Assembly: GCA_964511215.1 (NCBI GenBank)
Contig: CAZEER010000002.1
Coordinates: 11,940 to 75,939 of the forward strand
From: CAZEER01 sp964511215
Lineage (GTDB): Bacteria > Fidelibacterota > Marinisomatia > Marinisomatales > UBA1611
Direction of reading: 5' to 3'
Length of the DNA: 64,000 nt
Shown: one piece after another, positions 16,395 through 25,858 of the stretch
Layout of the letters: each line of letters begins with the position of its first letter
Numbering within the stretch: position 1 is the first letter of the stretch
The notes under the pieces: generated by a model
Seen by the model: the letters and a program-made list of their open reading frames with translations, nothing else
Databases searched by the model: none
What the model was told of the DNA's origin: nothing
Program-made: the position numbers and the translations under genes

Positions 16395-18157
16395 TGAGAG
16401 CTTTAATATTTTTCAAATATATTATTAGAGAATTCCCAAATCTTTTGGTAGCGAGCTCTTTGATATTAATTCTGACAGGGATTATAGAAACTATAGCTCT
16501 CTTTTTTATTGCGCCAATTGTTGATCTTTTAATTTCCTCAGAATTGAATGAATCTAGTGTTATAAGTCAAAAAATTATTTCCTTCCTGAGCTCAATCGGT
16601 CTTCCAAGTACAATTTGGGTTGTTTTTAGTGTTTATATACTTCTAAATATTATTAAGAGTGTATTTCAAATTTGTTCAAATTTTTTTATTCTAAAATTAA
16701 AATATGCATTATGTAAAGATATTACCTTAGGGGCATATGATGATTTTTTTAGCGGAGGCTGGAAATTTTTCAGAACAAATAAACAAGGTCATCTATTAAA
16801 TACATTTCTTCGTGAAACGGCCATTGTTGGTGATGGTTTTGCTGGTATGGCCCGATTTGCAGCATCAGCATTTCAATTAATAATTTTCGTAATTGTGCCT
16901 TTTTATGTCTCTTGGGAAGTAATGTCTCTAAGCATATTATCTGCGATATTAATTGCTATTCCTTTATTACTTATTGGAAAAATTAGCCATTCACTCGGTG
17001 AAAAGAATACCTCAACCTCAAACGATTTAAGTCATTTTATTCAGGAATATTTTTCAGCAGCTAAATCTGTAATAGGATTTGCAAAACAAAAATCGAGTTT
17101 AAAAGGGTTAGAATCCGTTTATGATAAGCATATAGATGCAACACTCAAATCACAAACATTTACTTCTGCAATTACTATTAGCTATAGTTCTTTAGGTTTA
17201 CTGGGAATAATGGTTACTTTGTTATCAGCTCAATGGTTCTCCTTACCAATCGCAGAAACTTCAATTTTGGTTGTTGCTTTAATAAAAATAGTACCAATCA
17301 TAGGATTTATTACAGGTGAAAAAAATTTGATGGATAATTCGTTCCCTAGTTATGAACAAATTATGCGTCTAAGAGATGAAGCAAAAAAGGTTAGTTTTAT
17401 TAATGGCGTAAAAAAATTTAGCGAGCTAAAAGATTCGATAATAATAAAGGATTTATCCTTTCATTATAATAATGATGAGAAAGTATTGAAAAATATTAAT
17501 ATAAAAATATCAAAAGGTGAAATGATAGCTCTAGTGGGAAAATCGGGATCAGGTAAAACAACATTGGTTGATATACTAATGGGATTTAATGAACCATATA
17601 GTGGGGAAATAGTAATAGATGGCATTTCTATGAATGAATATTCTCAAAATTCAATCCGAAGAAAGATAGGATATGTTCCTCAAGATAGTACCTTATTTAA
17701 TATGTCAGTTTTTGATAATCTAACTTGGGCCAAAAATGATGCGACACTTAAAGAAATTCAAAGAGCTTGTAAGTTAGCTCACGCAGATGAGTTTATAAAT
17801 AATCTCCCAGATAAATACTTTACCTTAGTAGGTGATAGAGGAGTTAGGTTGTCAGGGGGGCAGTTACAGAGACTTGCATTAGCTAAAGCAATTATAAAAA
17901 AACCAGATATATTAATATTGGATGAAGCGACAAGCTCTCTTGATAGTGAGTCAGAAAAGAAAATTCAAAATGCAATAGAAAATATTTCAAAAGAATCAAC
18001 ATTAATTGTCATTGCCCACAGACTATCTACAATCATTAATGCAACTAATATTTATGTATTGAAGAAGGGGATGATAGATGAATACGGTAATTATGGGCAA
18101 TTAAAAAGTAATAAAAGTACTTTTTATAATATGCTGGAAGCTCAGAAGTTTAGGTAG
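16394..18157 (+). CDS. ABC exporter/flippase, fused TMD-NBD
   Basis: Half-transporter of 587 aa, MsbA/PglK-like. Residues 1-310 form about six membrane spans; residues 340-587 are the ATPase. Seen: Walker A GKSGSGKT near residue 382, GYVPQDSTLFN Q-loop, signature LSGGQLQR near residue 485, Walker B ILILDEATSSLD near residue 506, and switch IAHRLSTI. Dimers of this kind flip lipid-linked oligosaccharides or lipids across the inner membrane. No Wzx-type flippase was found in the window, so this is the best candidate for export of lipid-linked glycan units. Confidence 0.9.
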   Translation: MRALIFFKYIIREFPNLLVASSLILILTGIIETIALFFIAPIVDLLISSELNESSVISQKIISFLSSIGLPSTIWVVFSVYILLNIIKSVFQICSNFFILKLKYALCKDITLGAYDDFFSGGWKFFRTNKQGHLLNTFLRETAIVGDGFAGMARFAASAFQLIIFVIVPFYVSWEVMSLSILSAILIAIPLLLIGKISHSLGEKNTSTSNDLSHFIQEYFSAAKSVIGFAKQKSSLKGLESVYDKHIDATLKSQTFTSAITISYSSLGLLGIMVTLLSAQWFSLPIAETSILVVALIKIVPIIGFITGEKNLMDNSFPSYEQIMRLRDEAKKVSFINGVKKFSELKDSIIIKDLSFHYNNDEKVLKNINIKISKGEMIALVGKSGSGKTTLVDILMGFNEPYSGEIVIDGISMNEYSQNSIRRKIGYVPQDSTLFNMSVFDNLTWAKNDATLKEIQRACKLAHADEFINNLPDKYFTLVGDRGVRLSGGQLQRLALAKAIIKKPDILILDEATSSLDSESEKKIQNAIENISKESTLIVIAHRLSTIINATNIYVLKKGMIDEYGNYGQLKSNKSTFYNMLEAQKFR

Positions 18158-18242
18158 TCGGATAAAAAAATTTCACATTATAGATTAAAAAATCAACTAT
18201 TTTATAAAATGATTTCAATTTTTAAAGAGAATAGGTAAGAGA

Positions 18243-18686
18243 TTGATTCTCAAATATATTTTTAGCATGAAAACTTATATCTTTTTCTTCAGCCTTTTTT
18301 TTATTTCATGTGATGATTTACAATATTACGAAAAAATATATGGCATTTGGCATGGAAACTTTAATGATGAATCTCTTGAATTTAGATTCAAAAAAAACAA
18401 TACTTGTGTATTGAAATTTTCAGATTTAAATACTGGTAAAGTCAAGATATTTAAAGGAAACTTCGAGATTCAATCTTCTAAGAACCCTGTCCCGTTATCA
18501 ATCAGGAACATTAATAACTTAGATCATCCCTTATATACTATTATTGAGTTTGAAGAAATTAATATAATTAAATTAGCAATTTTTTCACCACGATGGAGAT
18601 TGCGGCCTATTTCATTTGAAAGTGATAATCTTATGAGGCTGGAACGCGCTAATCTTAATTTAAGCCATTATGAAAAAATTAGGTAA
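18243..18686 (+). CDS. Small putative lipoprotein of unknown function
   Basis: Protein of 147 aa from TTG 18243, or 139 aa from ATG 18267 (MKTYIFFF). Either start gives a signal peptide with a lipobox-like FFISC followed by DD; acidic residues after Cys would favour inner-membrane retention by the E. coli +2 rule. TTG has AGG 7 nt upstream; the ATG has no clear ribosome site. The mature part (GIWHGNFNDESLEFRFKKNNTC) is beta-rich and looks like a small lipocalin-like barrel, but I do not recognise a family. It precedes the DUF4956-CotH-VTC cassette by 27 nt and may belong to it. Confidence 0.6.
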   Translation: MILKYIFSMKTYIFFFSLFFISCDDLQYYEKIYGIWHGNFNDESLEFRFKKNNTCVLKFSDLNTGKVKIFKGNFEIQSSKNPVPLSIRNINNLDHPLYTIIEFEEINIIKLAIFSPRWRLRPISFESDNLMRLERANLNLSHYEKIR

Positions 18687-18700
18687 TCATTTAAAGAAAA

Positions 18701-18706
18701 AAGGAG
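18701..18706 (+). promoter_or_regulatory. Shine-Dalgarno AAGGAG fixing a GTG start
   Basis: AAGGAG lies 7 nt before GTG 18714. It is the strongest ribosome site in the neighbourhood and decides this GTG as the start of the DUF4956 gene, suggesting that the cassette is translated well despite the non-ATG start. Confidence 0.6.
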
Positions 18707-18713
18707 AAAAGGA

Positions 18714-19394
18714 GTGTTTCAACCATTCGATAAATTTTTAGAAATCTCATCAATAAATATACCTATATTAGAATTTGTTACTAATTTGCTAGCTTCTGCA
18801 ATGCTATCGTTGATATTAAAAAATGTATATGTTCGATATGGAAAATGTTTATCAAACCGAAAGGCATTTGGTAATAATTTTATAATTATAACATTGACAA
18901 CCATGTTAATTATTACTGTTGTGAAATCGTCTTTAGCATTATCATTAGGGCTTGTAGGTGCTTTATCAATAATAAGGTTTAGAGTTGCAATAAAAGAGCC
19001 AGAAGAACTTGCATATTTATTTTTAACTATTGCTATTGGTTTAGGTTTTGGTGCTGATCAAGGAGCTATTACAACCGTTGCATTTATAATTATTTGTTTG
19101 ATTTTAGTTATTATTAGTAAAATGACTTATGTTGAGGATATAGAAAAAAATATTAGCTTAACAATTTCTTCGGATAATCCAAAAAATGTTAATATCAAAA
19201 AAATTAAAGAAGTCTTAAGTACCCATTGCTCAGAAATAGATCTTAGACGCATAGATGAGACAGAAGAAATTATAGAGGCATCTTTTTTAGTTGGGTTTAA
19301 TGATCTCAACAGTCTAAATGAAGCCAAAATTAAATTACAAAAATTAGACAAGTCTTTAAAACTTACTTTTTTGGATACAAATGGGCTTATATAA
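18714..19394 (+). CDS. DUF4956-family membrane protein
   Basis: Protein of 226 aa with four to five membrane segments in residues 15-135 and a soluble C-terminal domain (about 140-226). Seen: the family core LGLVGALSIIRFRVAIKEPEELAYLF followed by GLGFGADQGA; only these short signatures support the DUF4956 call. Such proteins are repeatedly encoded beside CotH kinases and VTC polyphosphate polymerases, as here, and their role is unknown. GTG start with AAGGAG 7 nt upstream. The next gene's ATG abuts its stop. Confidence 0.82.
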   Translation: MFQPFDKFLEISSINIPILEFVTNLLASAMLSLILKNVYVRYGKCLSNRKAFGNNFIIITLTTMLIITVVKSSLALSLGLVGALSIIRFRVAIKEPEELAYLFLTIAIGLGFGADQGAITTVAFIIICLILVIISKMTYVEDIEKNISLTISSDNPKNVNIKKIKEVLSTHCSEIDLRRIDETEEIIEASFLVGFNDLNSLNEAKIKLQKLDKSLKLTFLDTNGLI

Positions 19395-22073
19395 ATGATA
19401 ATTAAACATTCAGATAAAAACCACCTATTTGTTGATTGGTTTAGTTTTGTTTTTTCTAAAAATAAACATAACAAAAAACGTGTAAAAGTTTATGTATTAC
19501 TAATTTTTAGTGCTCTGATGTGTTTTTTTTTAGGGATAGCAATTGCCAAGGCAGGGCTTATTGGAAAGTTGATAATTCCCAAAACAAATCATTTGATGGC
19601 TTACAGCAAGAATTATGTAAGTGGGCTTTTTTCAAAATCTGAAAATATAATGATTAATATAAAATTTGAGGACCTTCAAAAACTTCGAAAAAAAAGATAT
19701 ACAGCGATAAATAACCAAAAGTTAGTAACTGAAGCTGATGATTATGTACCTGGAGTTATTGATTACAATAATCAAAGTGTAAATGCAAAACTTCGTTTGA
19801 AAGGAGATAATCTTGATCATCTGGAGGGAGAAAAATGGTCATTTAGAATCAAAATTCAAGGAGATCAAACAGTTTTTGGCATGAAAATTTTTTCAATTCA
19901 TCATCCAAAAACTCGAAATTTTATACATGAATGGATTTTTCATCAATCACTAAAGTTAGAAGAGCTAATTGGTCTGCGATACAAATTTATTAATGTATCC
20001 TTAAATGGTAAAAACTTAGGAGTATATGCTTTAGAAGAGCATTTTGAAAAACGGTTAATTGAAAATAATAAACATAGAGAGGGGCCAATTATTCGATTTA
20101 ATGAAAATTTATATTGGGATGAAAAAATTCAACAGGAAATTCCTTTTAATGATGGTCAAGGTGTAAAAACAAAAAACAGTGTAAGACGTAATGGTGTAGG
20201 TGAATATTTATCGAGTGAGATAACTACTTTTCAAGCAAAGCGTTGGCTTTCAGATTCCACGATAGTTTTACATAATAAAGCTGTTCATTTATTAGAAGAT
20301 TTTAGGCAAGGAAAATTAAAAACTAGTGATGTTTTTGACACCAAAAAATTGGCAAAATTCTTGGCTCTTACGGATGTAATGGGCGCGCATCATGCTGCTT
20401 ATTGGCAAGGCCAAAGGTTCTACTATAACCCAATAATTTCAAGGCTCGAACCGATAGGCTTTGATGGAGATAGTGGCACTCCTATAAACTCATTGTGTGT
20501 AAACCTTGATATGCGAGAAATACAAATAGGTTCCAATGCAAAACTTGAATCAGAGAAAGAGCTTCCATATTTTAATTTTTTTGAAATGCTATTCAGCGAT
20601 ATTGCTTTCTATAATGAATATGTTAAATCGTTAGAAAAGTTTTCCCAATCAAAATTTTTGAATAATCTTTTTCATCAAATTGATAAAGAATTAAAAAATA
20701 ATTTGAATATTATTCATGGCGAGTTCCCAAATTTTTTGTTTTCAAGTTCAACATATTATAGGAATCAAGAATACATCAAGACAGTATTAAAGCCAGTCAA
20801 AGGTATCCATGCATATTGCAAAAATGGAAAAAACAACAATATAAAATTAGAGATAGGCAATATTCATATTTTGCCTATTCAAATTTTTAATATTTCATAT
20901 AAGGATTCGCTCAATTTTTCTATAGAAGGACAGATTCTACAGGCAAAACACCCTTCAAAACCTGTAAGTTTTAGTACTATTAGCCTTGAGTTTCCTTTAG
21001 GACCTAATTTTAAAAATAATATTGCTTCTAATTTAAAAGTTCATTACAGGGTACTTGGATCAAATTATGATATGGTGGAATTTGTTTATCCATGGGAGCA
21101 ATCAAATAATGGAATAGCCCAAAATGATATAATGCGACAAAAGCCTAACGTTAATGAATTTGAATTTCTAAAAATAGATAATGAGCATAAAAAAATATTT
21201 TTTAAGAGTGGCAATTGGGTTATAAAGAAAAATTTAATTGTTCCACCAAATTATGAGCTAATTGCTAACGATGGTGTTGGACTTAATTTGTTAGGTTTTA
21301 CTAAAATAATTTCCTATTCGCCTCTATATTTTTCTGGTTCTGAAGATCGCCCAATCATAATTAATTCTACAGATTCAAAAGGACAGGGTATTTTTGTCCT
21401 TGAAACCGGTAAAGTATCGATGCTGGAAAATGTTGTCTTTAGCAATTTGTCTGCACCATCACACAATGGGTGGGAATTAACTGGATCTGTAACATTCTAT
21501 GAATCCCCATTTCAAATGTATAATTGTAAATTTAAGGATAGTAGGTCAGAAGATGCTTTAAATGCAGTCCGCTCTGAATTTAAAATTGATGGGTGTTCAT
21601 TTGAAGGTTCTTACTCTGATGCATTTGATGCTGATTTTTCTAAAGGAGAGGTGAGAAATACTATTTTTAAAAATTCAAAAAATGATGCCTTAGATGTCTC
21701 GGGTAGCGTCTTAGATATTTATGATATATTTGTATATGATTCGGGGGATAAGGGAGTGAGCATAGGAGAGAATAGCAGCGTAGAGGCTAGCTTAATATTT
21801 ATCAATGGAGCTCAGATTGGTATCGCAAGCAAAGATCAATCAAGTTTAATTTGCAATAATATTGAGATTTCTAATTCAAAAGTTGGTTTAGCCTTATATC
21901 AAAAAAAGCCTGAATTTGGACCCTCTTCAATTAAAATGACACAATTATCAATGGAAAATGTTGGCATGCCATATTTTGTTGAGTCTCAATCAGAATTAAT
22001 TTTGAATGGGCAGGTAATTGATTCTCATAAGCAAAATTTTAAAAAATTTATTTTATCCTTACAAAATATTTAA
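19395..22073 (+). CDS. CotH-type kinase with C-terminal right-handed beta-helix
   Basis: Protein of 892 aa. Residues about 30-52 form one membrane span; the bulk should be periplasmic or extracytoplasmic. Residues about 110-400 are CotH-like: KLRLKGDNLDH, SFRIKIQGD, HPKTRNFIHEW, GKNLGVYALEEHFEKRL, and EPIGFDGDSGTP with the acidic metal site. Residues about 610-870 carry repeated short strands (MLENVVFSNLS, YNCKFKDSRSEDALN, VRNTIFKNSKNDALD) typical of a parallel beta-helix, a fold that often binds polysaccharide. CotH in Bacillus phosphorylates spore-coat proteins; here a protein or glycan kinase at the cell surface is a reasonable inference, with the helix holding substrate. Confidence 0.83.
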   Translation: MIIKHSDKNHLFVDWFSFVFSKNKHNKKRVKVYVLLIFSALMCFFLGIAIAKAGLIGKLIIPKTNHLMAYSKNYVSGLFSKSENIMINIKFEDLQKLRKKRYTAINNQKLVTEADDYVPGVIDYNNQSVNAKLRLKGDNLDHLEGEKWSFRIKIQGDQTVFGMKIFSIHHPKTRNFIHEWIFHQSLKLEELIGLRYKFINVSLNGKNLGVYALEEHFEKRLIENNKHREGPIIRFNENLYWDEKIQQEIPFNDGQGVKTKNSVRRNGVGEYLSSEITTFQAKRWLSDSTIVLHNKAVHLLEDFRQGKLKTSDVFDTKKLAKFLALTDVMGAHHAAYWQGQRFYYNPIISRLEPIGFDGDSGTPINSLCVNLDMREIQIGSNAKLESEKELPYFNFFEMLFSDIAFYNEYVKSLEKFSQSKFLNNLFHQIDKELKNNLNIIHGEFPNFLFSSSTYYRNQEYIKTVLKPVKGIHAYCKNGKNNNIKLEIGNIHILPIQIFNISYKDSLNFSIEGQILQAKHPSKPVSFSTISLEFPLGPNFKNNIASNLKVHYRVLGSNYDMVEFVYPWEQSNNGIAQNDIMRQKPNVNEFEFLKIDNEHKKIFFKSGNWVIKKNLIVPPNYELIANDGVGLNLLGFTKIISYSPLYFSGSEDRPIIINSTDSKGQGIFVLETGKVSMLENVVFSNLSAPSHNGWELTGSVTFYESPFQMYNCKFKDSRSEDALNAVRSEFKIDGCSFEGSYSDAFDADFSKGEVRNTIFKNSKNDALDVSGSVLDIYDIFVYDSGDKGVSIGENSSVEASLIFINGAQIGIASKDQSSLICNNIEISNSKVGLALYQKKPEFGPSSIKMTQLSMENVGMPYFVESQSELILNGQVIDSHKQNFKKFILSLQNI

Positions 22074-22097
22074 AATAGATATCATAAAATTTTAAAT

Positions 22098-22781
22098 ATG
22101 AGCATTAAAGATTACAGATATGAGAGGAAGTTTTTAGTTACACACTTAACAGAGAATGAAATAGAATCCATTATAAAAGGTCACATCGCACTTTTTTCAG
22201 AAATCTATAGTTCGAGGTATATCAATAATATTTATTTTGATTCTATTAATTTGCAAAATTATTTTGATTCTGTAGATGGTATAAGTGATCGTACAAAAAT
22301 ACGTATAAGGTGGTATGGAAAATTATTTGGTGTAATTTCCAACCCTATTCTTGAATTTAAAGTTAAAGCAGGTCAACTAAATAAAAAGAGCTCATTTATT
22401 TTAAAGTCATTTAGACTTGATTGTGATTTTAAAATCTCATCTATTTTTGAAACAATAGACTCATCTGACATGCCTAAAAATATTAAACAAAAGATAAAAT
22501 TATATCAGCCAGTGCTTTTAAACCGCTATCGCCGTAAATATTTCCAATCTTTTGATAAAAATTATAGAATAACAATTGATAAAAATTTATCTTATTATAA
22601 AATAAATAAACATACAAATAATTTCTTAAACAAATCGGTAGATCATTTAAGTAAAATTGTTGAATTAAAATATCATTCAAGCAAAGATTCTTACGCGGAA
22701 GCTATAGTAAGCAGTTTACCATTTAGATTGAATAAAAATTCAAAATATGTTAATGGACTTGAATCAAAAACTTTTTTTTGA
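22098..22781 (+). CDS. VTC-domain polyphosphate polymerase
   Basis: Protein of 227 aa with the VTC tunnel-fold signature: RYERKFLV near the start, NIYFDS and YFDSVDG, RTKIRIRWYG basic strand, EFKVKAG, RYRRKYF and VELKYH. VTC4-type domains build polyphosphate from ATP using basic and acidic residues lining a tunnel, which match those seen. No membrane span, so it should act at the cytoplasmic face, perhaps with the DUF4956 protein. Third core gene of the DUF4956-CotH-VTC set. Confidence 0.82.
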   Translation: MSIKDYRYERKFLVTHLTENEIESIIKGHIALFSEIYSSRYINNIYFDSINLQNYFDSVDGISDRTKIRIRWYGKLFGVISNPILEFKVKAGQLNKKSSFILKSFRLDCDFKISSIFETIDSSDMPKNIKQKIKLYQPVLLNRYRRKYFQSFDKNYRITIDKNLSYYKINKHTNNFLNKSVDHLSKIVELKYHSSKDSYAEAIVSSLPFRLNKNSKYVNGLESKTFF

Positions 22782-22825
22782 ATCAGAAAAAATATTTAAT
22801 AAAGTAAAAATTTTAGGAGTTATAA

Positions 22826-23812
22826 ATGCTAGATAATAAAACTATACTTGTAACAGGTGGGACAGGCTCATTTGGGAAGAGGTTTATTAAAAACACTTTC
22901 CTAAATTATAAACCGAAAGAAGTTATTGTTTACAGTCGTGATGAGCTTAAGCAATTTGAGATGCGTGATTTATTCCCAACTGAGAACTTTCCAATCAAAT
23001 ATTTTATAGGTGATGTCAGGGATAAAGAGAGGATATATCGGATAGCAAATGGAGTTGATTGTATAATTCATGCAGCAGCCTTAAAGCAAGTACCAACTGC
23101 TGAATCTAATCCATTTGAAACTGTCAAAACTAATATTAATGGTGCACAAAATGTTATAGAGGCCGCCTTGGAAAATAATGTAAAACGTGTTGTTGCGCTT
23201 TCAACTGATAAGGCATGTAGTCCTATAAACTTATATGGTGCAACTAAATTGGCATCAGATAAAATGTTTGCTGCCGCAAATCATTGGCAAGGTAGCCATA
23301 AAACTATATTTTCTGTTGTGAGATATGGTAATGTGGTTGGTAGCCGAGGTAGTGTTATTCCGTTTTTTTTGAAAAAGAAAAGCGAAGGAGTTATACCTAT
23401 AACTGATAAGCGTATGACTCGATTCTGGATCACACTAGATCAAGGAGTGCAGTTTGTTTTTGATTCCTTACAAAGAATGCAAGGTGGTGAACTTTTTGTC
23501 CCAAAAATCCCCAGTATGAACATAATGGACCTTGTAGAGGCTATTGCTCCAGAGGCTGAGATTGAAATTATTGGTATACGACCTGGAGAAAAACTCCATG
23601 AATTAATGATATCTTCTGATGACGCTGTCAATACAGTTGAATATGAAAATTATTTTGTTATTCAACCATCTCATCCGTGGTGGGATAATTTAGATTATAT
23701 CAAGATTAGTGGTGGTAAACCAGTAAATGATGGGTATAGTTATTCAAGTGGCACTAATTCAGAATGGCTCACAATTCCTGAGATAAAACAAATGATTAAA
23801 AATGAGTTATGA
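22826..23812 (+). CDS. pseB: UDP-GlcNAc 4,6-dehydratase (5-inverting), PseB
   Basis: Protein of 328 aa, first step of pseudaminic acid synthesis: UDP-GlcNAc to UDP-2-acetamido-2,6-dideoxy-L-arabino-hexos-4-ulose. Seen: TGGTGSFG at residues 10-17; the PseB-type STDKACSPINLYGATK near residue 125 holding Asp, Lys and Tyr of the active site; RYGNVVGSRGSV and RMTRFWITLDQ; and GEKLHE. Size and motifs match PseB/FlaA1 soluble enzymes. Overlaps pseC by ATGA. A TAGGAG sequence stands just before the start. Confidence 0.93.
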   Translation: MLDNKTILVTGGTGSFGKRFIKNTFLNYKPKEVIVYSRDELKQFEMRDLFPTENFPIKYFIGDVRDKERIYRIANGVDCIIHAAALKQVPTAESNPFETVKTNINGAQNVIEAALENNVKRVVALSTDKACSPINLYGATKLASDKMFAAANHWQGSHKTIFSVVRYGNVVGSRGSVIPFFLKKKSEGVIPITDKRMTRFWITLDQGVQFVFDSLQRMQGGELFVPKIPSMNIMDLVEAIAPEAEIEIIGIRPGEKLHELMISSDDAVNTVEYENYFVIQPSHPWWDNLDYIKISGGKPVNDGYSYSSGTNSEWLTIPEIKQMIKNEL

Positions 23813-24984
23813 AAAAAATAATTCCATATGGGTTACATAAGTTAGATAGAGATGATATTGATTCGGTGATAGAGATCTTGGCAAGTGGTGGTAGCATTAC
23901 TCAAGGACAGGAGGTTGAGAAATTTGGGAGAGCTATAGCTGATTATTCTGGTGCAAAATATGGTGTAGCAGTTTCTAATGGCACCGCAGCCTTACATCTT
24001 TCAGTAGCCGCACTAGATATTGGTGAGGGTGATGAAATTTTAACAACACCAATTACATTTTGTGCAACAGCTAATGCTGCTTTATATCAGGGTGCAGATG
24101 TGAAATTTGTTGATGTAGATCAGAATACAATAAATTTGGATATTAGTTTAATTGAGGAGAAGATAACTGAAAAAACAAAAGCAATTATGCCTGTAGATTT
24201 TCGCGGACACCCGGCAAACCTGCCTGAAATTAAAAACCTTGCTGATAAATATAATATTGCAGTAATAGAAGATGGTTCACATTCTATAGGCTCAAACTAT
24301 ATTGACAATGGGAAAGAGCATAGTTGTGGAGATGGTGTTCATGCAGATCTTTGTACATTCAGCTTTCATCCTGTAAAACATATAACTACTGGTGAAGGTG
24401 GTGCCATTGTAACAAATAACAAAGATCTATTTAATAAAATTAATCTATTACGGAAACATGGTATAGATCGAAGAAATGAAATGTTTAACCAAGCCGATAG
24501 AGTTGGGCCTTGGATTTATGAAATGGAGTATCTGGGGTTTAATTATAGAATAACAGATTTTCAAGCTGCTTTAGGCATAAGTCAACTAAAAAAAATTGAT
24601 GAAAATAAAACACGTCGTCGAAATATTGTTGAATTTTATAATGAAAAGTTGCTAAGTATTGATGAACTGATTTTGCCTTTTGAAGATGAGAATGTTGATA
24701 GTAATTTTCATTTATACGTTCTTCAAGTAAAGAATAATCCTCGGTTTGACAGGTATGACCTTTTTGAAAAACTTCAAAATCTTCACTATGCACCTATGGT
24801 TCATTATATTCCAGTCCATTTATTAAAATACTACAAAAAACGCTATGGTACGAAGAGGGGTGATTTTCCTAATGCAGAAGAATTCTATGATCGTGCGATT
24901 TCAATTCCGTTATATCCCTCCTTAACTGATTCGGAAGTTGAGCAGGTAGTATCTGATATAGTAAATATTGTTAAATCATATTAA
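23809..24984 (+). CDS. pseC: UDP-4-amino-4,6-dideoxy-AltNAc aminotransferase, PseC
   Basis: DegT-fold PLP aminotransferase of 391 aa, second step of the pseudaminic pathway. Seen: the PseC-like opening IPYGLHKLDRDDID, AVSNGTAALHLSVAAL, TTPITFCATANAAL, VDFRGHPA, the Schiff-base lysine at about residue 190 in FHPVKHITTGEGG, and a late HYIPVHL. Translationally coupled to pseB through a 4-nt overlap. The next gene starts within its last codons. Confidence 0.92.
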   Translation: MKKIIPYGLHKLDRDDIDSVIEILASGGSITQGQEVEKFGRAIADYSGAKYGVAVSNGTAALHLSVAALDIGEGDEILTTPITFCATANAALYQGADVKFVDVDQNTINLDISLIEEKITEKTKAIMPVDFRGHPANLPEIKNLADKYNIAVIEDGSHSIGSNYIDNGKEHSCGDGVHADLCTFSFHPVKHITTGEGGAIVTNNKDLFNKINLLRKHGIDRRNEMFNQADRVGPWIYEMEYLGFNYRITDFQAALGISQLKKIDENKTRRRNIVEFYNEKLLSIDELILPFEDENVDSNFHLYVLQVKNNPRFDRYDLFEKLQNLHYAPMVHYIPVHLLKYYKKRYGTKRGDFPNAEEFYDRAISIPLYPSLTDSEVEQVVSDIVNIVKSY

Positions 24985-25858
24985 AATAAAAGTTACTATT
25001 CCAAAAAAACTGGTTCTGGGGACAGCTCAGTTTGGGAATGATTATGGAATCACTAATATTAATGGGAAGCCCAATAAAAGTGAAGTTTTTAAAATAATTA
25101 CAAGTGCATGGGAAAAAGGTGTACGGAAATTTGATACTGCGTCCTCTTATGGATCAGAATCCTTTATTGGTGAATTTATTGTTGCGAATGGTCTAGAAAA
25201 TAATCAGCTAGATGTTTTAACAAAAATCCCCAGTATAAGTGATAAAAATGATTATAGGACAATAATAAAAAAAAACATAGAAGATTCCTTAAAATATCTT
25301 AAGTGCAATATAGATGTATTATTTTTTCATAGTCCTAAAGATTCAAAGTTATTGTTGCACGACCCTATATTTTTTGAAACATTATTGAATGAATATCCTA
25401 TAACTAGTTTTGGTTCTTCGGTTTATGACCCAAGTCAGATACAAATGCTTTCGGATTGTAAATTTGACTTAGCATTCCAATTTCCTTTTAATGTTTTGGA
25501 TAGAAGATTTGAAGATATTAACATGTTTGAAGGGAAAAGATATGCCAGGTCGATTTTTCTTCAAGGTCTTCTCTTACCATCGAATCCTTTACGTGTTAGT
25601 GCCCCAAAAGAACTAATAAAGTTAAAAAAAGATTATGATCTTTTTTTGAAGAAACACAACTTTAATGCGATGAGTATTGCAATCCATTTTGTTATGAATA
25701 ATACTTGTAATGACTATTTTTTAGTTGGTGTAGAATCAGTAACCCAGCTCGAGGAAATATTTAATTGTGAAATGCAAGAAATGAATTATGATAATAAGGT
25801 AAAATCCTTTATTTCTGAGATTGATAAAATTTGGCTTGATCCAAGAAAATGGTGCTAA
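24968..25858 (+). CDS. Aldo/keto reductase
   Basis: TIM-barrel reductase of 296 aa from TTG 24968, overlapping pseC by 17 nt; no ATG gives a complete barrel. Seen: LVLGTAQFGNDYG opening, FDTASSYGSES with the catalytic Asp and Tyr, LTKIPS with the Lys, and FFHSPKDS with the His of the D-Y-K-H tetrad. NADPH-dependent reduction of a carbonyl is expected. Its presence within the pseudaminic block is not part of the standard six-enzyme pathway and points to a modified nonulosonate. Confidence 0.83.
   Translation: MLNHIKIKVTIPKKLVLGTAQFGNDYGITNINGKPNKSEVFKIITSAWEKGVRKFDTASSYGSESFIGEFIVANGLENNQLDVLTKIPSISDKNDYRTIIKKNIEDSLKYLKCNIDVLFFHSPKDSKLLLHDPIFFETLLNEYPITSFGSSVYDPSQIQMLSDCKFDLAFQFPFNVLDRRFEDINMFEGKRYARSIFLQGLLLPSNPLRVSAPKELIKLKKDYDLFLKKHNFNAMSIAIHFVMNNTCNDYFLVGVESVTQLEEIFNCEMQEMNYDNKVKSFISEIDKIWLDPRKWC

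Noticed and set aside
18158..18242. Terminator after the ABC transporter gene
   Set aside because: T-rich stretches are present but no stable stem precedes them; no intrinsic terminator can be shown.
19395..22073. Calling the CotH gene a spore-coat protein
   Set aside because: The surrounding genes indicate a Gram-negative glycan island; CotH kinases are widespread outside spore formers.
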